64,000 nt of DNA from Dolomedes plantarius (Eukaryota > Arthropoda > Arachnida > Araneae > Dolomedidae): NCBI GenBank assembly GCA_907164885.2, contig OU015490.1, positions 231,802,741 to 231,866,740 of the forward strand. The letters are read 5' to 3'. Shown here one piece after another: positions 32,900-44,519 of the stretch. How positions within the stretch are numbered: position 1 is the stretch's first letter; every line of letters starts with the position of its first letter. The notes beneath the pieces are model-generated. The model saw only the letters and a program-made list of their open reading frames with translations. It was not told the origin of the DNA and did no database searches. A program made the position numbers and the translations under genes.

Positions 32900-33803
32900 A
32901 GAAGAATCGTTCGAGAAACAGAAAAGATTATCCATATTAGTATTTAACACTAAAAAGATGGCTACCGTCATTTTGACGGTTTCGGACATACTATTGAGCG
33001 CTATGTCTGTATTTATGTTCTCAAAAATAATGACTTTTTCTAATATGACACGAAATATGTACACACATTTACAAAATTATATTCGATAGTAAAGAGGGGG
33101 AGAAAATGTGTTGTATAAATACTAAGATTGAAAGTCGTCCATTTGACGGCAATATAGAAAACAGGCAGAAATCTTTAAAATAATACTGGAGAAATGCTAG
33201 TTGCTTTTCGTATCTTCCCCCTTTTGCAAATAACAGAAATATTGGCTCTTCGGAAATATTGGTGTTGAAAATTAAGGACTACACAAACCATGCATATATT
33301 TTTACGGATAAACTATGCCGGGTTGTCAGCTCGGCATACCTGCATAAAAGTATATCTAAATATATACGAATGTATTATATATTTGTATGAAATAGTTCAA
33401 AATTTAAAGTATTTAACCAATTTTTTTAAACATGGAATATTTTAAATTCTGGATTTAATTTTTTAACATCCAAAATGATGGCATTCAGTCTTTTTATTAA
33501 GAAAAAAATCCCCGTCTTTGTAGTGTTAAATATGAAGTAACATGAGAATTACCAAAAACTAGTGCAGAAGGTATGCTAGACATTTTTTAAACGTTAAAAT
33601 ACAAAGTAAATAGATACATAAAATCTATAGTTCTTTAATATTTGAAACAGTTTGTCAAAAATTGCTTTTTTCTTCTTTCTATTTGTTTATTAAAATTTTA
33701 CTAGTTTTTTAAAATATGTTGCTATTATGAAAGAATTTTTTCACTGAAGGGTGTGTGTGTGTGTGTGTGACTTTTTATTGAAAAAGAAGTTTGCACACCA
33801 CTG
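32900..33803 (+). mobile_element. hAT-like remnant, right part, split by a TTAA MITE
   Basis: 33530-33803 aligns with 7170-7467 of the hAT element (GAATTACCAAAAACTAGTGCAGAAGG against GATTCACCAAAAACATGTGCAAAAGG) and ends GTTTGCACACCACTG, the hAT right end. Left of the MITE, GATTATCCATATTAGTATTTAA matches GATACATATTAATATTTAA at about 7148-7165. The two flanks are contiguous in the first copy, which gives an empty site for the MITE. A GT microsatellite interrupts at about 33752-33769. The left end is lost or not recognisable. Confidence 0.7.
32948..33525. mobile_element. TTAA-flanked MITE, family C (piggyBac-like)
   Basis: A 578-bp element starts CACTAAAAAGATGG and, on the minus strand, CACTACAAAGACGGGG. 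TTAA flanks both sides (32944-32947 and 33526-33529). Near each end is a small palindrome of the type CCGTCATTTTGACGG. A related copy lies in the opposite orientation at 59938-61773. No coding capacity. Confidence 0.8.
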
Positions 33804-33961
33804 AATTAAATCATGTATTTATTAAATACATGTTTTCATATTCAATCCAATTTTTAAAAAAAATCATAACACTGATTTCAAGCATGTTTGAACGTTTAAG
33901 TAAACAAGAAAATTCGTCTTGAACGCATTTCTACTCACGATTTCGATTCATCTCACATATA

Positions 33962-34134
33962 CAGTGGAATCTCGATTTATCGTTTTTCAATTGACCGATT
34001 GGAATGAACGATAAATGCGGGAAAACGATAGATGCGGAAACATTACAAAGCAGTATGATCGTTGGGACTGTATAAAATGAACGACACATACGGAAAAACG
34101 ATGGATCCAAAAACGATCGATCGAGATTCCACTG
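33962..34134. mobile_element. pogo/Tigger-like MITE
   Basis: A 173-bp element with inverted ends CAGTGGAATCTCGATTTATCG and, on the minus strand, CAGTGGAATCTCGATCGATCG, flanked by TA (33960-33961 and 34135-34136). TA targets and CAGT..ATCG ends fit Tc1/mariner-superfamily pogo elements. The interior repeats CGATA/CGGAAAAACGAT motifs. A close copy is at 43771-43945. Confidence 0.85.
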
Positions 34135-34305
34135 TATATATATTTATAATAAATACGGCGATCAATGTATACAATTGATGTAAAAAAAAACATATATTTA
34201 TAAAAAAAATCGTAAAGGGTATTTTTATAGACAAAATAATGGAAAAAAAAATATTCAAATTAAATGAAATAGGACATACTAAAGAATATTGTACAGTTAA
34301 TAGAG

Positions 34306-36530
<2,225 letters not shown>

Positions 36531-36745
36531 TCTAAAAAATCTTGCAAATTTTTGTAACCTAAAAAATCTTGCAAATTTTCAAATTAAAGGTTGTAAAATG
36601 ATTGTACATCTTTAAACTGATAAAGGATGGCAGCACAAGCCATTTTTCCCTTTATTTAACTGGAATACATTGAATCAAGTGAAAGAAGGACGAGAAAAAT
36701 CGCGATCCAAAAATGGACCATCTCCCCTGAAAGTGTTAACTTATT
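36531..36745 (+). repeat. Dispersed repeat, copy 1
   Basis: Shared with 45889-46065: landmarks are CCATTTTTC, GGAATACATTGAATCAA, GAAAGAAGGACGAGAAAAAT and CCCCTGAAAG. An internal 30-bp direct repeat (AACCTAAAAAATCTTGCAAATTTT) is present here only. Family unknown; probably an old transposon fragment. Confidence 0.6.
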
Positions 36746-36930
36746 AACACAACACACACTGCAGACTTTTATACGGGTGAAAAAATTTAAAAAATTTAGT
36801 GTGCCTTCTTTTTTATGAATCAGACAAACATTTTTTATTCTTAATACTACTGTTTTAATTTATTAACACTAAATTTTTGTGTGAAAACTTTATAAGATAC
36901 ATGTGCATAGATATTCATGTAAAATTTCTC

Positions 36931-36938
36931 TAATTTAG
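36931..36938 (+). promoter_or_regulatory. 3' splice site before gene 2 coding exon
   Basis: TTTCTCTAATTTAG ends at 36938, with the ATG at 36941. This mirrors gene 1, where the acceptor lies five bases before the ATG. Confidence 0.6.
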
Positions 36939-36940
36939 CG

Positions 36941-37708
36941 ATGGTGTCTACAAATAAATTACTTGCTCTTTGGACATCTCTACTATTGTTTGCATCCAGA
37001 AACCTAGTACAAGGTGGTGGACATGGAGGAGGTGGCAGTGACCTACGAACACTTTTGGGAGGTGGCGTTCTCACTTTACTACTTGCAGGACATCATGGAC
37101 AGAGCTCTGGAAGTTCAGGACACCATCATGGTCATGGTCATGGTCGTTCAAATTTGCCCCACAGTCAAGGGCGCAATGCAGGATTGATGCATGGTCAAGG
37201 ACATAATTTTGGTGGTTTTCCTTACGGTCATGGACTGGGTATTCACGGGCTAGCACATGGTCATGTACCAAGTATTCATGGTCCAGCACAAGGTCTTGGA
37301 CTAGGTTTTCATGGGCCTGCACATATTCATGGGCTAGGTGTTCTTGGGCGAACACACGGTCATGGACTCATTGGAGGCATACCACAAGGTTATGGTTTAG
37401 GTGCCAGTGGGTCTTTATACGGTGGTTTAAATGTCAGAGATTTGGCTTACACTCATGGACTTTATGCTAGTGGTTTTGGAAATGGCAATAAGTTTTCTGG
37501 ATTGCATGGACTAGGCGGCCATGGGTTGGAAGGTCTTGGACATAATTTAGGCTATTCTTCAATACAAAGTCTTGGAGGACATCATATTGTTTCAAGTGCA
37601 GGAGGTTTACAACACATAGGAATTCCATTAAGTGGCATTCATTCCCCGCTCGAGGGATTACCCTACGTTCCTCTACATAGTGACGCTTTACAAAAGCGGA
37701 CACTCTAA
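36941..37708 (+). CDS. Secreted glycine/histidine-rich protein, paralogue 2
   Basis: The 255-residue product has a signal peptide (K6, hydrophobic core about residues 7-18, likely cleavage near G25). The mature start has G-G-G-G-S-D-L-R-T-L-L-G-G-G-V-L-T-L-L-L-A-G at residues 29-50, matching D-L-F-A-G-G-L-L-T-L-L at residues 36-46 of gene 1; both proteins also share M-x-S-T-x-K at the very start. The rest is Gly-, His- and Leu-rich. Residues about 95-150 contain loose repeats of G-L-x-x-H-G-x-A-H-x-H-G. No cysteines are visible, and the C terminus ends basic (Q-K-R-T-L). The His content could bind metal or change charge with pH, but that is speculation. It is probably a structural secreted protein; the exact role is not recognised. 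Confidence 0.85.
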   Translation: MVSTNKLLALWTSLLLFASRNLVQGGGHGGGGSDLRTLLGGGVLTLLLAGHHGQSSGSSGHHHGHGHGRSNLPHSQGRNAGLMHGQGHNFGGFPYGHGLGIHGLAHGHVPSIHGPAQGLGLGFHGPAHIHGLGVLGRTHGHGLIGGIPQGYGLGASGSLYGGLNVRDLAYTHGLYASGFGNGNKFSGLHGLGGHGLEGLGHNLGYSSIQSLGGHHIVSSAGGLQHIGIPLSGIHSPLEGLPYVPLHSDALQKRTL

Positions 37709-37828
37709 AATCTTTTCACTCTTGAAATTTCCATAAGTCCAGTGTGATCAGCCAAACATTGTGACCTATGTACTTATCTGTGATTTTGCTTGACAATCTA
37801 CAAACTGAATACTGTACAATCGTTTGTA

Positions 37829-37834
37829 AATAAA
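37829..37834 (+). terminator. Polyadenylation signal of gene 2
   Basis: AATAAA lies 120 bases after the stop codon, followed within 30 bases by TTTTGTTATAG and then TTGTTTGTCC, a GT-rich downstream element. Confidence 0.7.
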
Positions 37835-38112
37835 TCAATTTTGTTATAGAAACATGAATTGTTTGTCCTTACTGTCATTTTTCTTGTTATCGAAATTGCC
37901 ATGATAATAATTTGCATTTTTGTCTTGACTCAAGCATGAATATACAATTAAGTTACCTAAATGAGTTATTATAGAAAATTATAAAGAATGTTTTTCTTTA
38001 TTCTGAGATTTAATATTCTAACAAAGTACAGTAAAAATATCAATGACACTTGAATTTTTCTAAATAAGTAATAATACGTACATAAAAAAGTATATAAAAT
38101 ATAATATATATA

Positions 38113-38413
38113 TGTGACATACAGAGCTGTGGCAACAGCATCCACAGCACCCGTGACGAATCACAAGAGTTCCCGCGGGACAGAGAGCTTCGGCGTGCTA
38201 CGGGGAACGCACAACGAGACAGAGGAAAGGACGTTGGGAAAGAGAGAGGTTATGAATAATAACGTGGTGGCAGACGGCTACCGCAAATACGTAAAATTGT
38301 CTATAGGTTTTTTTGTTAATTGTACCGTTTTTTCGTCCTGTGACCTGTCAACGAATAAATTGGTGTTAGTGTGAACCGCTGTATTAATTTAGAATGACGG
38401 ACACCAATTTACA
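38113..38413 (+). repeat. 5' LTR
   Basis: It starts TGTGACATACAGAGCTG and ends CACCAATTTACA. AATAAA is present near 38355 (GAATAAATTGG). It is matched by the 3' LTR at 41697-41997, the same length. Confidence 0.92.
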
Positions 38414-38431
38414 TGGGACCTCGGACGAAGC
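38414..38431 (+). promoter_or_regulatory. Primer-binding site
   Basis: TGGGACCTCGGACGAAGC directly follows the LTR. TGG at the start is expected for pairing to the CCA end of a tRNA. The tRNA cannot be named from the sequence alone. Confidence 0.6.
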
Positions 38432-38750
38432 ATTTTTCTCAAAGTGAGTTCTGGGCCACTATTCCATATCCCCTAGCAAGCCATCCTACGACGTTATTAA
38501 CGAACTGGATTACTCTTGATTTCCTTCTAGATTACTCTGGATTATTCCGATTTATTTCTTGCCCATCTACGACGAACCTGTGAGCTTAATTTAATTTGTC
38601 AATTGAAGATATATGAACATATTTAAGAAATATTTAAAAAAGAAAGTATGTTTTTCTAACAAATGATTGCATTTTTAATTCCGATACAAGAAGTGTTTTG
38701 TTTTTCAAGATATATTTGCATATTTATATTTTGTGCTGTTTACTTTCAAT

Positions 38751-40253
38751 ATGAGTACTCTAAATGATATCCCGCATATTTCAAAAGCCCTTAAATCAGG
38801 GTCCAAAAAAGCAATTAGATTATTACATCAGTTTATATTTGAAACTGTTGCTGGGAGAGATAATCGTAAAGAACTCCGCATTTTTTCTGGTTTCCCTAAA
38901 ACTTTTCATGTCGCTGACGAACGGGATAAAAGACTTAAAACATTCCACAGCACAGATTTAATTTGTATTGCTAATTTCCTATATCTTGAGTGTTCAACGG
39001 ACCCAGCGCAGAGCTGTGAAACTATTTTCAATGATTTAAATAACTTTGCATTATTTCCCCCTGTGCTCTCGGATACGAGTGAAACCGAAAATGATTTACA
39101 CGACTCCAACAGAAGCTCTACGGTTTTGGCTACTAGCCAGGTACCAGTTCAAAGTTCATTTCCAACTGCAGCTTCACATTCTAATATAAACAACTCTTTC
39201 GAGCACAGACAGATAAATCCTTTTTTATCTGTTGTTGATTCGCAATGTTTTCCAGCCTCTAATAGTCGAATACATTTATCGTTACGAGACCTCGCAGAGT
39301 GCATTAAGAATTTTAATGGTTCATCCGATTCTTATAGCGTTAAAATTTTCATACAGGATTTAGAAGAACTTTTTGATCTTAATAGCATCACAAATGACGT
39401 CCACAAAATTGTCTTTACGAAAATAATTTTAGTTGGTTCCGCAAAAACATTTATTAATTCTCTTCATGGCATAACCACTTGGAATTTGCTCAAAGAAAAC
39501 TTATTAGAAGAATTTTCCTCCAAATTAAATAGCGCCGATCTTCATACTATGTTGCTGCAAAGACGGTTACAACCTAATGAATCCTTACACGACTACTTCA
39601 TAGCTATGCGAGAAATCGGTTCAAGAGGTCAAATTGACATTTCTTCAATTTTTGATTATGTTATCAACGGTATTCCCGATTCTACATCTAATAAAATTTT
39701 GTTATATGGTGCTAAATGTGTTTCAGAATTCAAAGAAAAATTGACAGTTTATCAGAAATTTCTTTCAACGTCCAAATTAAGTAAATCTTCTAAGGATATT
39801 AAATTCACATATGATAATCGTCAACGAAGTTATACCTACGATAGAAAACTCCGTAATAATTCTTCAAAACCCCCCGGTTGCTACAATTGTGGTTCCAAGA
39901 GCCACAAAAGTTCCAGTTGCCCGCATACGACTCCAAAATCTTTTTCATGCAATTATTTTGGACATTTATCCTCAACTTGCTCCAAACGCGTTGGACAGAC
40001 AATTCCAAAGAATTCTTCGGACACTACTCCACCTAATGACGCCTTACATGTTCTGACACCATCCATTTATAAGTGTTATCCAATAATGATAAACAATGAT
40101 CTTCATGAGCTTCACGATTCAGATAACGAAGCTACAATGATTACTGACCAAAACCACCAACTCAAAAAATTGCAGAGTCAGGTGAACGATATTCAGGGAG
40201 AAGTGGAAGAATCTCGGTTAGTTAAAGATGGACTCAAAGCTAAAGCGAAATAA
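38751..40253 (+). pseudogene. gag: gag of the LTR element, joined in frame to myosin sequence
   Basis: I start at the ATG of 38751 (M-S-T-L-N-D-I-P); an in-frame GTG 18 bases earlier is not a likely start. The 500-codon frame has a polar linker around residues 110-160, a capsid-like alpha-helical region about 175-345 (D-L-A-E-C-I-K-N-F-N-G, and L-Q-P-N-E-S-L-H-D-Y-F), and then the nucleocapsid knuckle C-Y-N-C-G-S-K-S-H-K-S-S-S-C (CX2CX4HX4C). A second knuckle, C-N-Y-F-G-H-L-S-S-T-C, has lost its second cysteine and is short. After residue about 455 the sequence turns into coiled coil (L-K-K-L-Q-S-Q-V-N-D-I) that belongs with the following myosin part. The frame ends at a TAA (40251-40253), but the same frame continues beyond. 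Confidence 0.85.
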
Positions 40254-40262
40254 GCTAAAAAG

Positions 40263-41063
40263 ACGCAAAAAGCTTTGGAATCTGAACTGATTCACTTAAA
40301 AGAAGATTTAACACTTTCTGAAATGCAGAAAAGAAACTTAAATGAGGAGTTAGAAGATTTGAGGAATGGACTTCTTGATTATATGGATTCAACAGCTACA
40401 CAACAAGCTTTGCGAACTAAAATGGAGGAAGAACTCAATATTTTAAAGAGAAACTTGGAAGATGAAACTGCTGCACATCAAAACCAGATTCGTAATTTGA
40501 AACAGAAACATACAATTGCGACGGAAAAATTCACTGAACAGTTAGATTCAGTGCAAAAAGCTAAAATTGATCCAGAGAAGACTAAGCACAATCTTGAACG
40601 TGAACGTGAGAGTTTGCAAGAGCAAGTATTTGAAGAAGTAGAAGCATGGAAGAACATAGAGAAAAAGTTAGATATTGCCGAAATCCAGATTGCAGAATAT
40701 AAAAAGAAAACTGAAGAGGAAGCAGATGCTTCTGCTCTGTTAAAAGAACAAACGAAGACAATGTCGAAAGATATTGATATACTGCAATACAAGTTAGATG
40801 AATTACAGATGGTTCATGAAAAGCTGAATAAATCAATGAACAAATTCCAATGAAATCTTGAAGATCTTAACATCGAATTAGACAACCAAATTGAAGAACT
40901 TGAAGATGAATTACAGTTAACTGACTATTCCAAATTACGTTTCGAAGTGAACATGCAAGACTTAAAGACTCAGTTAGAAAAAGACTAGCCAGCTCGAGAT
41001 GAACAAAATGAAGAAAAACGACTAGATTTGATAAAACAGGTTTCTGACCTGGAAGACGAGTTT
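40263..41063 (+). pseudogene. Captured non-muscle myosin II heavy-chain tail (coiled coil)
   Basis: The translation follows the conserved rod of non-muscle myosin II heavy chain (zipper/MYH9-10 type). Markers in order: N-L-N-E-E-L-E-D-L, M-D-S-T-A-T-Q-Q-A-L-R-T-K, L-K-Q-K-H-T-I-A-T-E-K-F-T-E-Q-L, and I-E-E-L-E-D-E-L-Q with L-R-F-E-V-N-M-Q, then A-R-D-E-Q-N-E-E-K-R. The D-S-T-A-x-Q-Q-x-L-R block is typical of non-muscle, not striated muscle, myosin. Against family order, two internal deletions are apparent, near 40611 (at E-R-E-S-L-Q-E-Q) and near 40887 (at L-D-N-Q-I-E-E-L). No introns are present, pointing to a spliced mRNA source. Stops TGA at 40851 and TAG at 40986 interrupt it. The same frame carries gag before and integrase after. 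Confidence 0.85.
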
Positions 41064-41369
41064 ATCAACATCACATTTCAAGCCACAAATCATCTTCGCA
41101 ACGACGCAAAAAACAACATTTTGAAACTGCAAGAGCAGAACAAGCGACAGTATAACAAACGTCGTAAACACCCACCGACTTATCATGTTGGTGACAAAGT
41201 AGCAATTCAACGTACCCAATTTGGGTCTAGGCTCAAGTTGCGCCCCAAATTCTTTGGTCCTTACGAAATCATAAAAGTTCGACCACATGACCGATATGAC
41301 GTCCGAAAAGTTGGTCTGCACGTTGGTCAAAACTTGACATCTACAGCCGCTGATCAACTCAATAGTTAG
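41064..41369 (+). pseudogene. Integrase C-terminal tail (GPY/F-type) of the Gypsy element
   Basis: It reads N-K-R-Q-Y-N-K-R-R-K, then Y-H-V-G-D-K-V-A-I-Q-R-T-Q-F-G, then L-K-L-R-P-K-F-F-G-P-Y-E-I and D-R-Y-D-V-R-K-V-G, ending T-S-T-A-A-D-Q-L-N-S. That is the C-terminal chromatin/DNA-binding tail of Ty3/Gypsy integrases, with the G-P-Y motif. The zinc-binding HHCC domain and the DDE core are missing. It joins the myosin segment in frame after D-L-E-D-E-F. The stop at 41367-41369 is probably the original pol stop. Confidence 0.88.
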
Positions 41370-41680
41370 CGAAACATCTAGTGACTATACCTAAAGATCC
41401 TTTACGATGACGACTTGGACTTGAACAATGTACATTCTCTCATGATCCTGAACTATTGTTCATGACTTTCTTTTTTTTTCTTTTCTTTTCTCTTTGTTTT
41501 GTGTAAAGTTTCAATGACGGCAAAGACTATGGCACCTATGACGAACAATTGCTAAACAACGACGATGATGTAGCTTTAAGACGACCATGTCATGTTTTTG
41601 TTTTGTTTGCTTTCTCCCATTTCTTGTTTTTTTTTAGGTTTGGTTCCTTTGATTTTCTTCGGCAACAGGAGGACCTGTCA

Positions 41681-41696
41681 AGCCAGGATGCCCGAG
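41681..41696 (+). promoter_or_regulatory. Region of the polypurine tract
   Basis: A purine-rich run (ACAGGAGGACC, 41665-41675) and AGCCAGGATGCCCGAG lie directly before the 3' LTR. The exact plus-strand primer cannot be fixed. Confidence 0.45.
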
Positions 41697-41997
41697 TGTG
41701 ATATACAGAGCTGTGGCAACAGCATCCACAGCACCCGTAACGAATCACAAGCGTTCCCGCTGGACAGAGAGCTTCGGCGTGATACGGGGAACGCACAACG
41801 AGACAGAGGAAAGGACGCCGGGAAAGAGAGACGTTATGAATAATACCGTGGTGGCAGATGGCTACCGCAAAGACATAAAATTGTCTATAGTTTTTTTGTT
41901 AATAGTACCGTTTTTTTTGTCCTGTGACCTGTCAACGAATAAATTGGCGTTAGTGTGAACCGCTGTATAAATTTAGAAAGACGGACACCAATTTACA
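41697..41997 (+). repeat. 3' LTR
   Basis: It starts TGTGATATACAGAGCTG and ends CACCAATTTACA. About 18 substitutions or small indels separate it from the 5' LTR by eye. Confidence 0.92.
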
Positions 41998-42012
41998 CAC
42001 ACACACACACAG

Positions 42013-42053
<41 letters not shown>

Positions 42054-42059
42054 CACAAA

Positions 42060-42128
<69 letters not shown>

Positions 42129-42271
42129 CTACGGAGGTGTACGATGTTGAGCAAAAAAGCAAAATGGACTGTAAATAAAATAAAAGTTTAATAGCGTGGC
42201 ATTGTTTGCGAAAGGAAACTCCGCTTGTTGCGTTAGTGTGAACCGCTGTATAAATTTAGAAAGACGGACAC

Positions 42272-42354
<83 letters not shown>

Positions 42355-42359
42355 AACAA

Positions 42360-42440
<81 letters not shown>
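41998..42440. repeat. AC/AT microsatellites with a duplicated LTR tail
   Basis: AC repeats (41996-42110) grade into AT (to about 42128), then about 100 bp of unique sequence, then a second copy of the last 52 bases of the LTR (42228-42279, GTGAACCGCTGTATAAATTT through ACCAATTTACA), followed again by AC and AT repeats to 42440. The block LTR tail plus microsatellite is thus present twice in tandem. Confidence 0.85.
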
Positions 42441-42443
<3 letters not shown>

Positions 42444-43660
42444 TGAAGTGACACTGAATTAGGGATAGCAAAGCCTATGCAAATTGTGTAGTGCTGCGCA
42501 TCATGTATGCGCAAGTGAGGACGCTGTGGTAACTGCATATATAGAGCGTACTGTGGTTGTTCTGAATTAGTTGTTGGAATTGCCAGTATGGGTAAACTGC
42601 CTGATTTAGACGCCTTCGATCGCGGTCAAATCGTAGGTGCGCGACGCATGGACCATTCAATTTCCGAAATCGTCAGACAGCTAGGATTTTCAAGGTCGAC
42701 AGTGTCAAGAGTTTACCAAGAATGCATGGATGGTGGAAAAAAAACTAGCGATCGGGCAAACTGCAAAGGACAATTTGCCTTGACAGTGCGCGGTGAGAGA
42801 CGGCGCAGGCGTATTGTACGTAGCCAGCGAAGTCAAACATTAGCTCAAATTACCACCCAGTTTAATGACAGTGCCAGTCGTACAGTCAGTAAACGGACTG
42901 TGCAACACTCGCTTCACCGTATGGGTTTCGGGAGCCGTGGACCTACGAGAGTACCATTGCTCTATACTCGCCATCTGGCTGCACGTCTTGCCTGGGCAAG
43001 AGAGCACAGAGACTGGAGTGTAGAGGATTGGAAACGTGTAGCATGGAGTGATGAGTTTCGATTCCGACTACTTAATACCGACGGGAGGCTCAGAATATGG
43101 CGTCAGGCTCATGAAGCCATGGATAATGCAATCCTGGCTGGAACTGTACAAGGGCATGGTGGCTCAATCATGGTCTTGGGTGTTTTTTCATGGCCCAGTT
43201 TGGGATCTTTGGTTTGAGTACCAACCTCCCTGAAAGCAATTCGGTACGTAGAGTTGCTGGGTGATCACCTCCATCCGTTTATGCTGTTCTGTTAACCGCA
43301 CGGTAATGGAGTTTTCCAGCAAGACAACTGTACCTCTCACAAGTCCCGGTTGGCTACTGGCTGGTTGCATGAGCATTCCTCTGACTTCTCAATCATGAAT
43401 TGGCCACCTAGAAGCCCAGACTTAAATCCTATTGATCATCTTTGGGATGTTCTAGAACAAGGCGTGAAAGACCATCACACCACACCAAAGAACCTTACTG
43501 AATTATGGACAGCTTTAGCCAATATTTGGCAAGCCATTCCCGTGGAACGTTTCCAGAAACTTGTTGAATCTATGCCTCGTCGTGTGGCAGCCGTTATCAA
43601 GTCCAGAGGAGGCCCAACTCGTTACTAGGTAGGTATCCCTAATTCAGTGGCACTTCAGTA
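42441..43660 (+). mobile_element. Tc1-like transposon
   Basis: A 1220-bp element with TA on both sides (42439-42440 and 43661-43662) in AT repeats. The ends are inverted repeats: CACTGAAGTGACACTGAATT and, on the minus strand, TACTGAAGTGCCACTGAATT, each followed by AGGGATA. A transposase frame (42588-43628) fills most of the interior but has two stops. Confidence 0.92.
42588..43628 (+). pseudogene. Tc1-like transposase with two in-frame stops
   Basis: One continuous frame of 346 codons is interrupted by TGA at 43215 and TAA at 43293. N-terminal paired-type helix-turn-helix regions cover residues about 10-110 (R-Q-L-G-F-S-R-S-T-V-S-R-V-Y-Q near residue 30, and S-K-R-T-V-Q-H-S-L-H-R-M-G near 105). 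The first catalytic Asp is in A-W-S-D-E-F-R-F near residue 155. The second is in F-Q-Q-D-N-C. The third position is in N-P-I-D-H-L-W-D, where Tc1 proteins normally have Glu. The second and third are separated by 36 residues. The C terminus is R-G-G-P-T-R-Y. Length is as usual for Tc1. Apart from two stops it is well preserved. Confidence 0.92.
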
Positions 43661-43662
43661 TA

Positions 43663-43690
43663 TATATGTATATATATATATATATATATA

Positions 43691-43770
<80 letters not shown>
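43663..43770. repeat. (TA)n microsatellite
   Basis: About 108 bp of TA repeat with a few TATG and TAGA interruptions, joining the Tc1 element to the pogo-like MITE. Confidence 0.93.
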
Positions 43771-43773
<3 letters not shown>

Positions 43774-43945
43774 TGGGATCTCGATCTATCGTTTTGCAAG
43801 GGACCGATTGGAATGAACGATAAATGCGAGAAAACGATACATGCGGAAACATAACAAAGTAATAGGATCGTTGGGCCTGGATAAAATGAACGATACATAC
43901 GGAAAAACGATGGATCCGAAAACGATTGATCGAGATTCCACCGTG
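43771..43945. mobile_element. pogo/Tigger-like MITE, copy 2
   Basis: A 175-bp relative of 33962-34134, with ends CAGTGGGATCTCGATCTATCG and, on the minus strand, CACGGTGGAATCTCGATC, between TA and TA. It shares GACCGATTGGAATGAACGAT and GGAAAAACGATGGATCC with the other copy. Confidence 0.85.
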
Positions 43946-44519
43946 TATACATATAATTATTATATTATAAAATAGATGTAATTTTATAAAAAGAAAATTT
44001 CTATGGTATATACGGATTCAAGAACCATGCGGTTACGTTATAACAGGAAAACAATCTCAGAGAAATACTTAATATGTTGAGAGTAAGGCACTGATTGTTT
44101 AAATAAAAAATAAGATTTAATCGGTTAGTTTAACGTTACACAGACAATTAAATAAACATAGGAATAAAGAAATTCATTGTTCATTAGTCTGCTTTAAATA
44201 ACTCATACATTTTGATTGTGTTTATTTTCGAAATAACTTTCTAGATTTAACGAATGGTATGCCTGATATGTGATATTTTTTACAGTTAAAAAGATTATAG
44301 ATCATTGATATCTCTAAAAATTTGTATAGTAATTGAATTATTTGTGTGTGTTATTTTCGAAATGAATAAACTATTTTATGTTAAATTACATTTCTCTGAT
44401 TTACATTTAATATAAAAATATACTGCTAAACTCCCCATCCTTGCCTTGTTATATTATACCGTTATACCGTACGCATATCAACAAGATATACAGATGTAGA
44501 TAATCCGTGAAAGTGGTGT
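43946..44519. other. AT-rich stretch, nothing recognised
   Basis: No gene or bounded repeat is visible. Confidence 0.4.

Larger units (their letters stand above)
38113..41997 (+). mobile_element. Ty3/Gypsy-type LTR retrotransposon carrying a host myosin segment
   Basis: Two 301-bp LTRs (38113-38413 and 41697-41997) bound an internal region of 3283 bp. The internal order is primer-binding site, gag with one good CCHC knuckle, a non-muscle myosin II tail segment, a Gypsy integrase C-terminal tail, and a purine-rich stretch before the 3' LTR. Protease, reverse transcriptase, RNase H and the integrase catalytic core are absent. LTRs differ at about 18 positions by eye (about 6 %), so the insertion is old. 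No target-site duplication is visible; the left flank is TA-rich and the right flank is an AC microsatellite. Confidence 0.9.

Noticed and set aside
37071..37355. Minus-strand frame over gene 2 (His/Val/Asp-rich), and 37467-37703
   Set aside because: Shadow of the Gly/His repeats on the opposite strand.
38733..38750. Earlier GTG start for gag
   Set aside because: Eukaryotic translation from the nearby ATG at 38751 is far more likely.
40478..40836. Two minus-strand frames over the myosin segment
   Set aside because: Antisense shadows of coiled-coil sequence; no similarity to anything and no splice or start signals.
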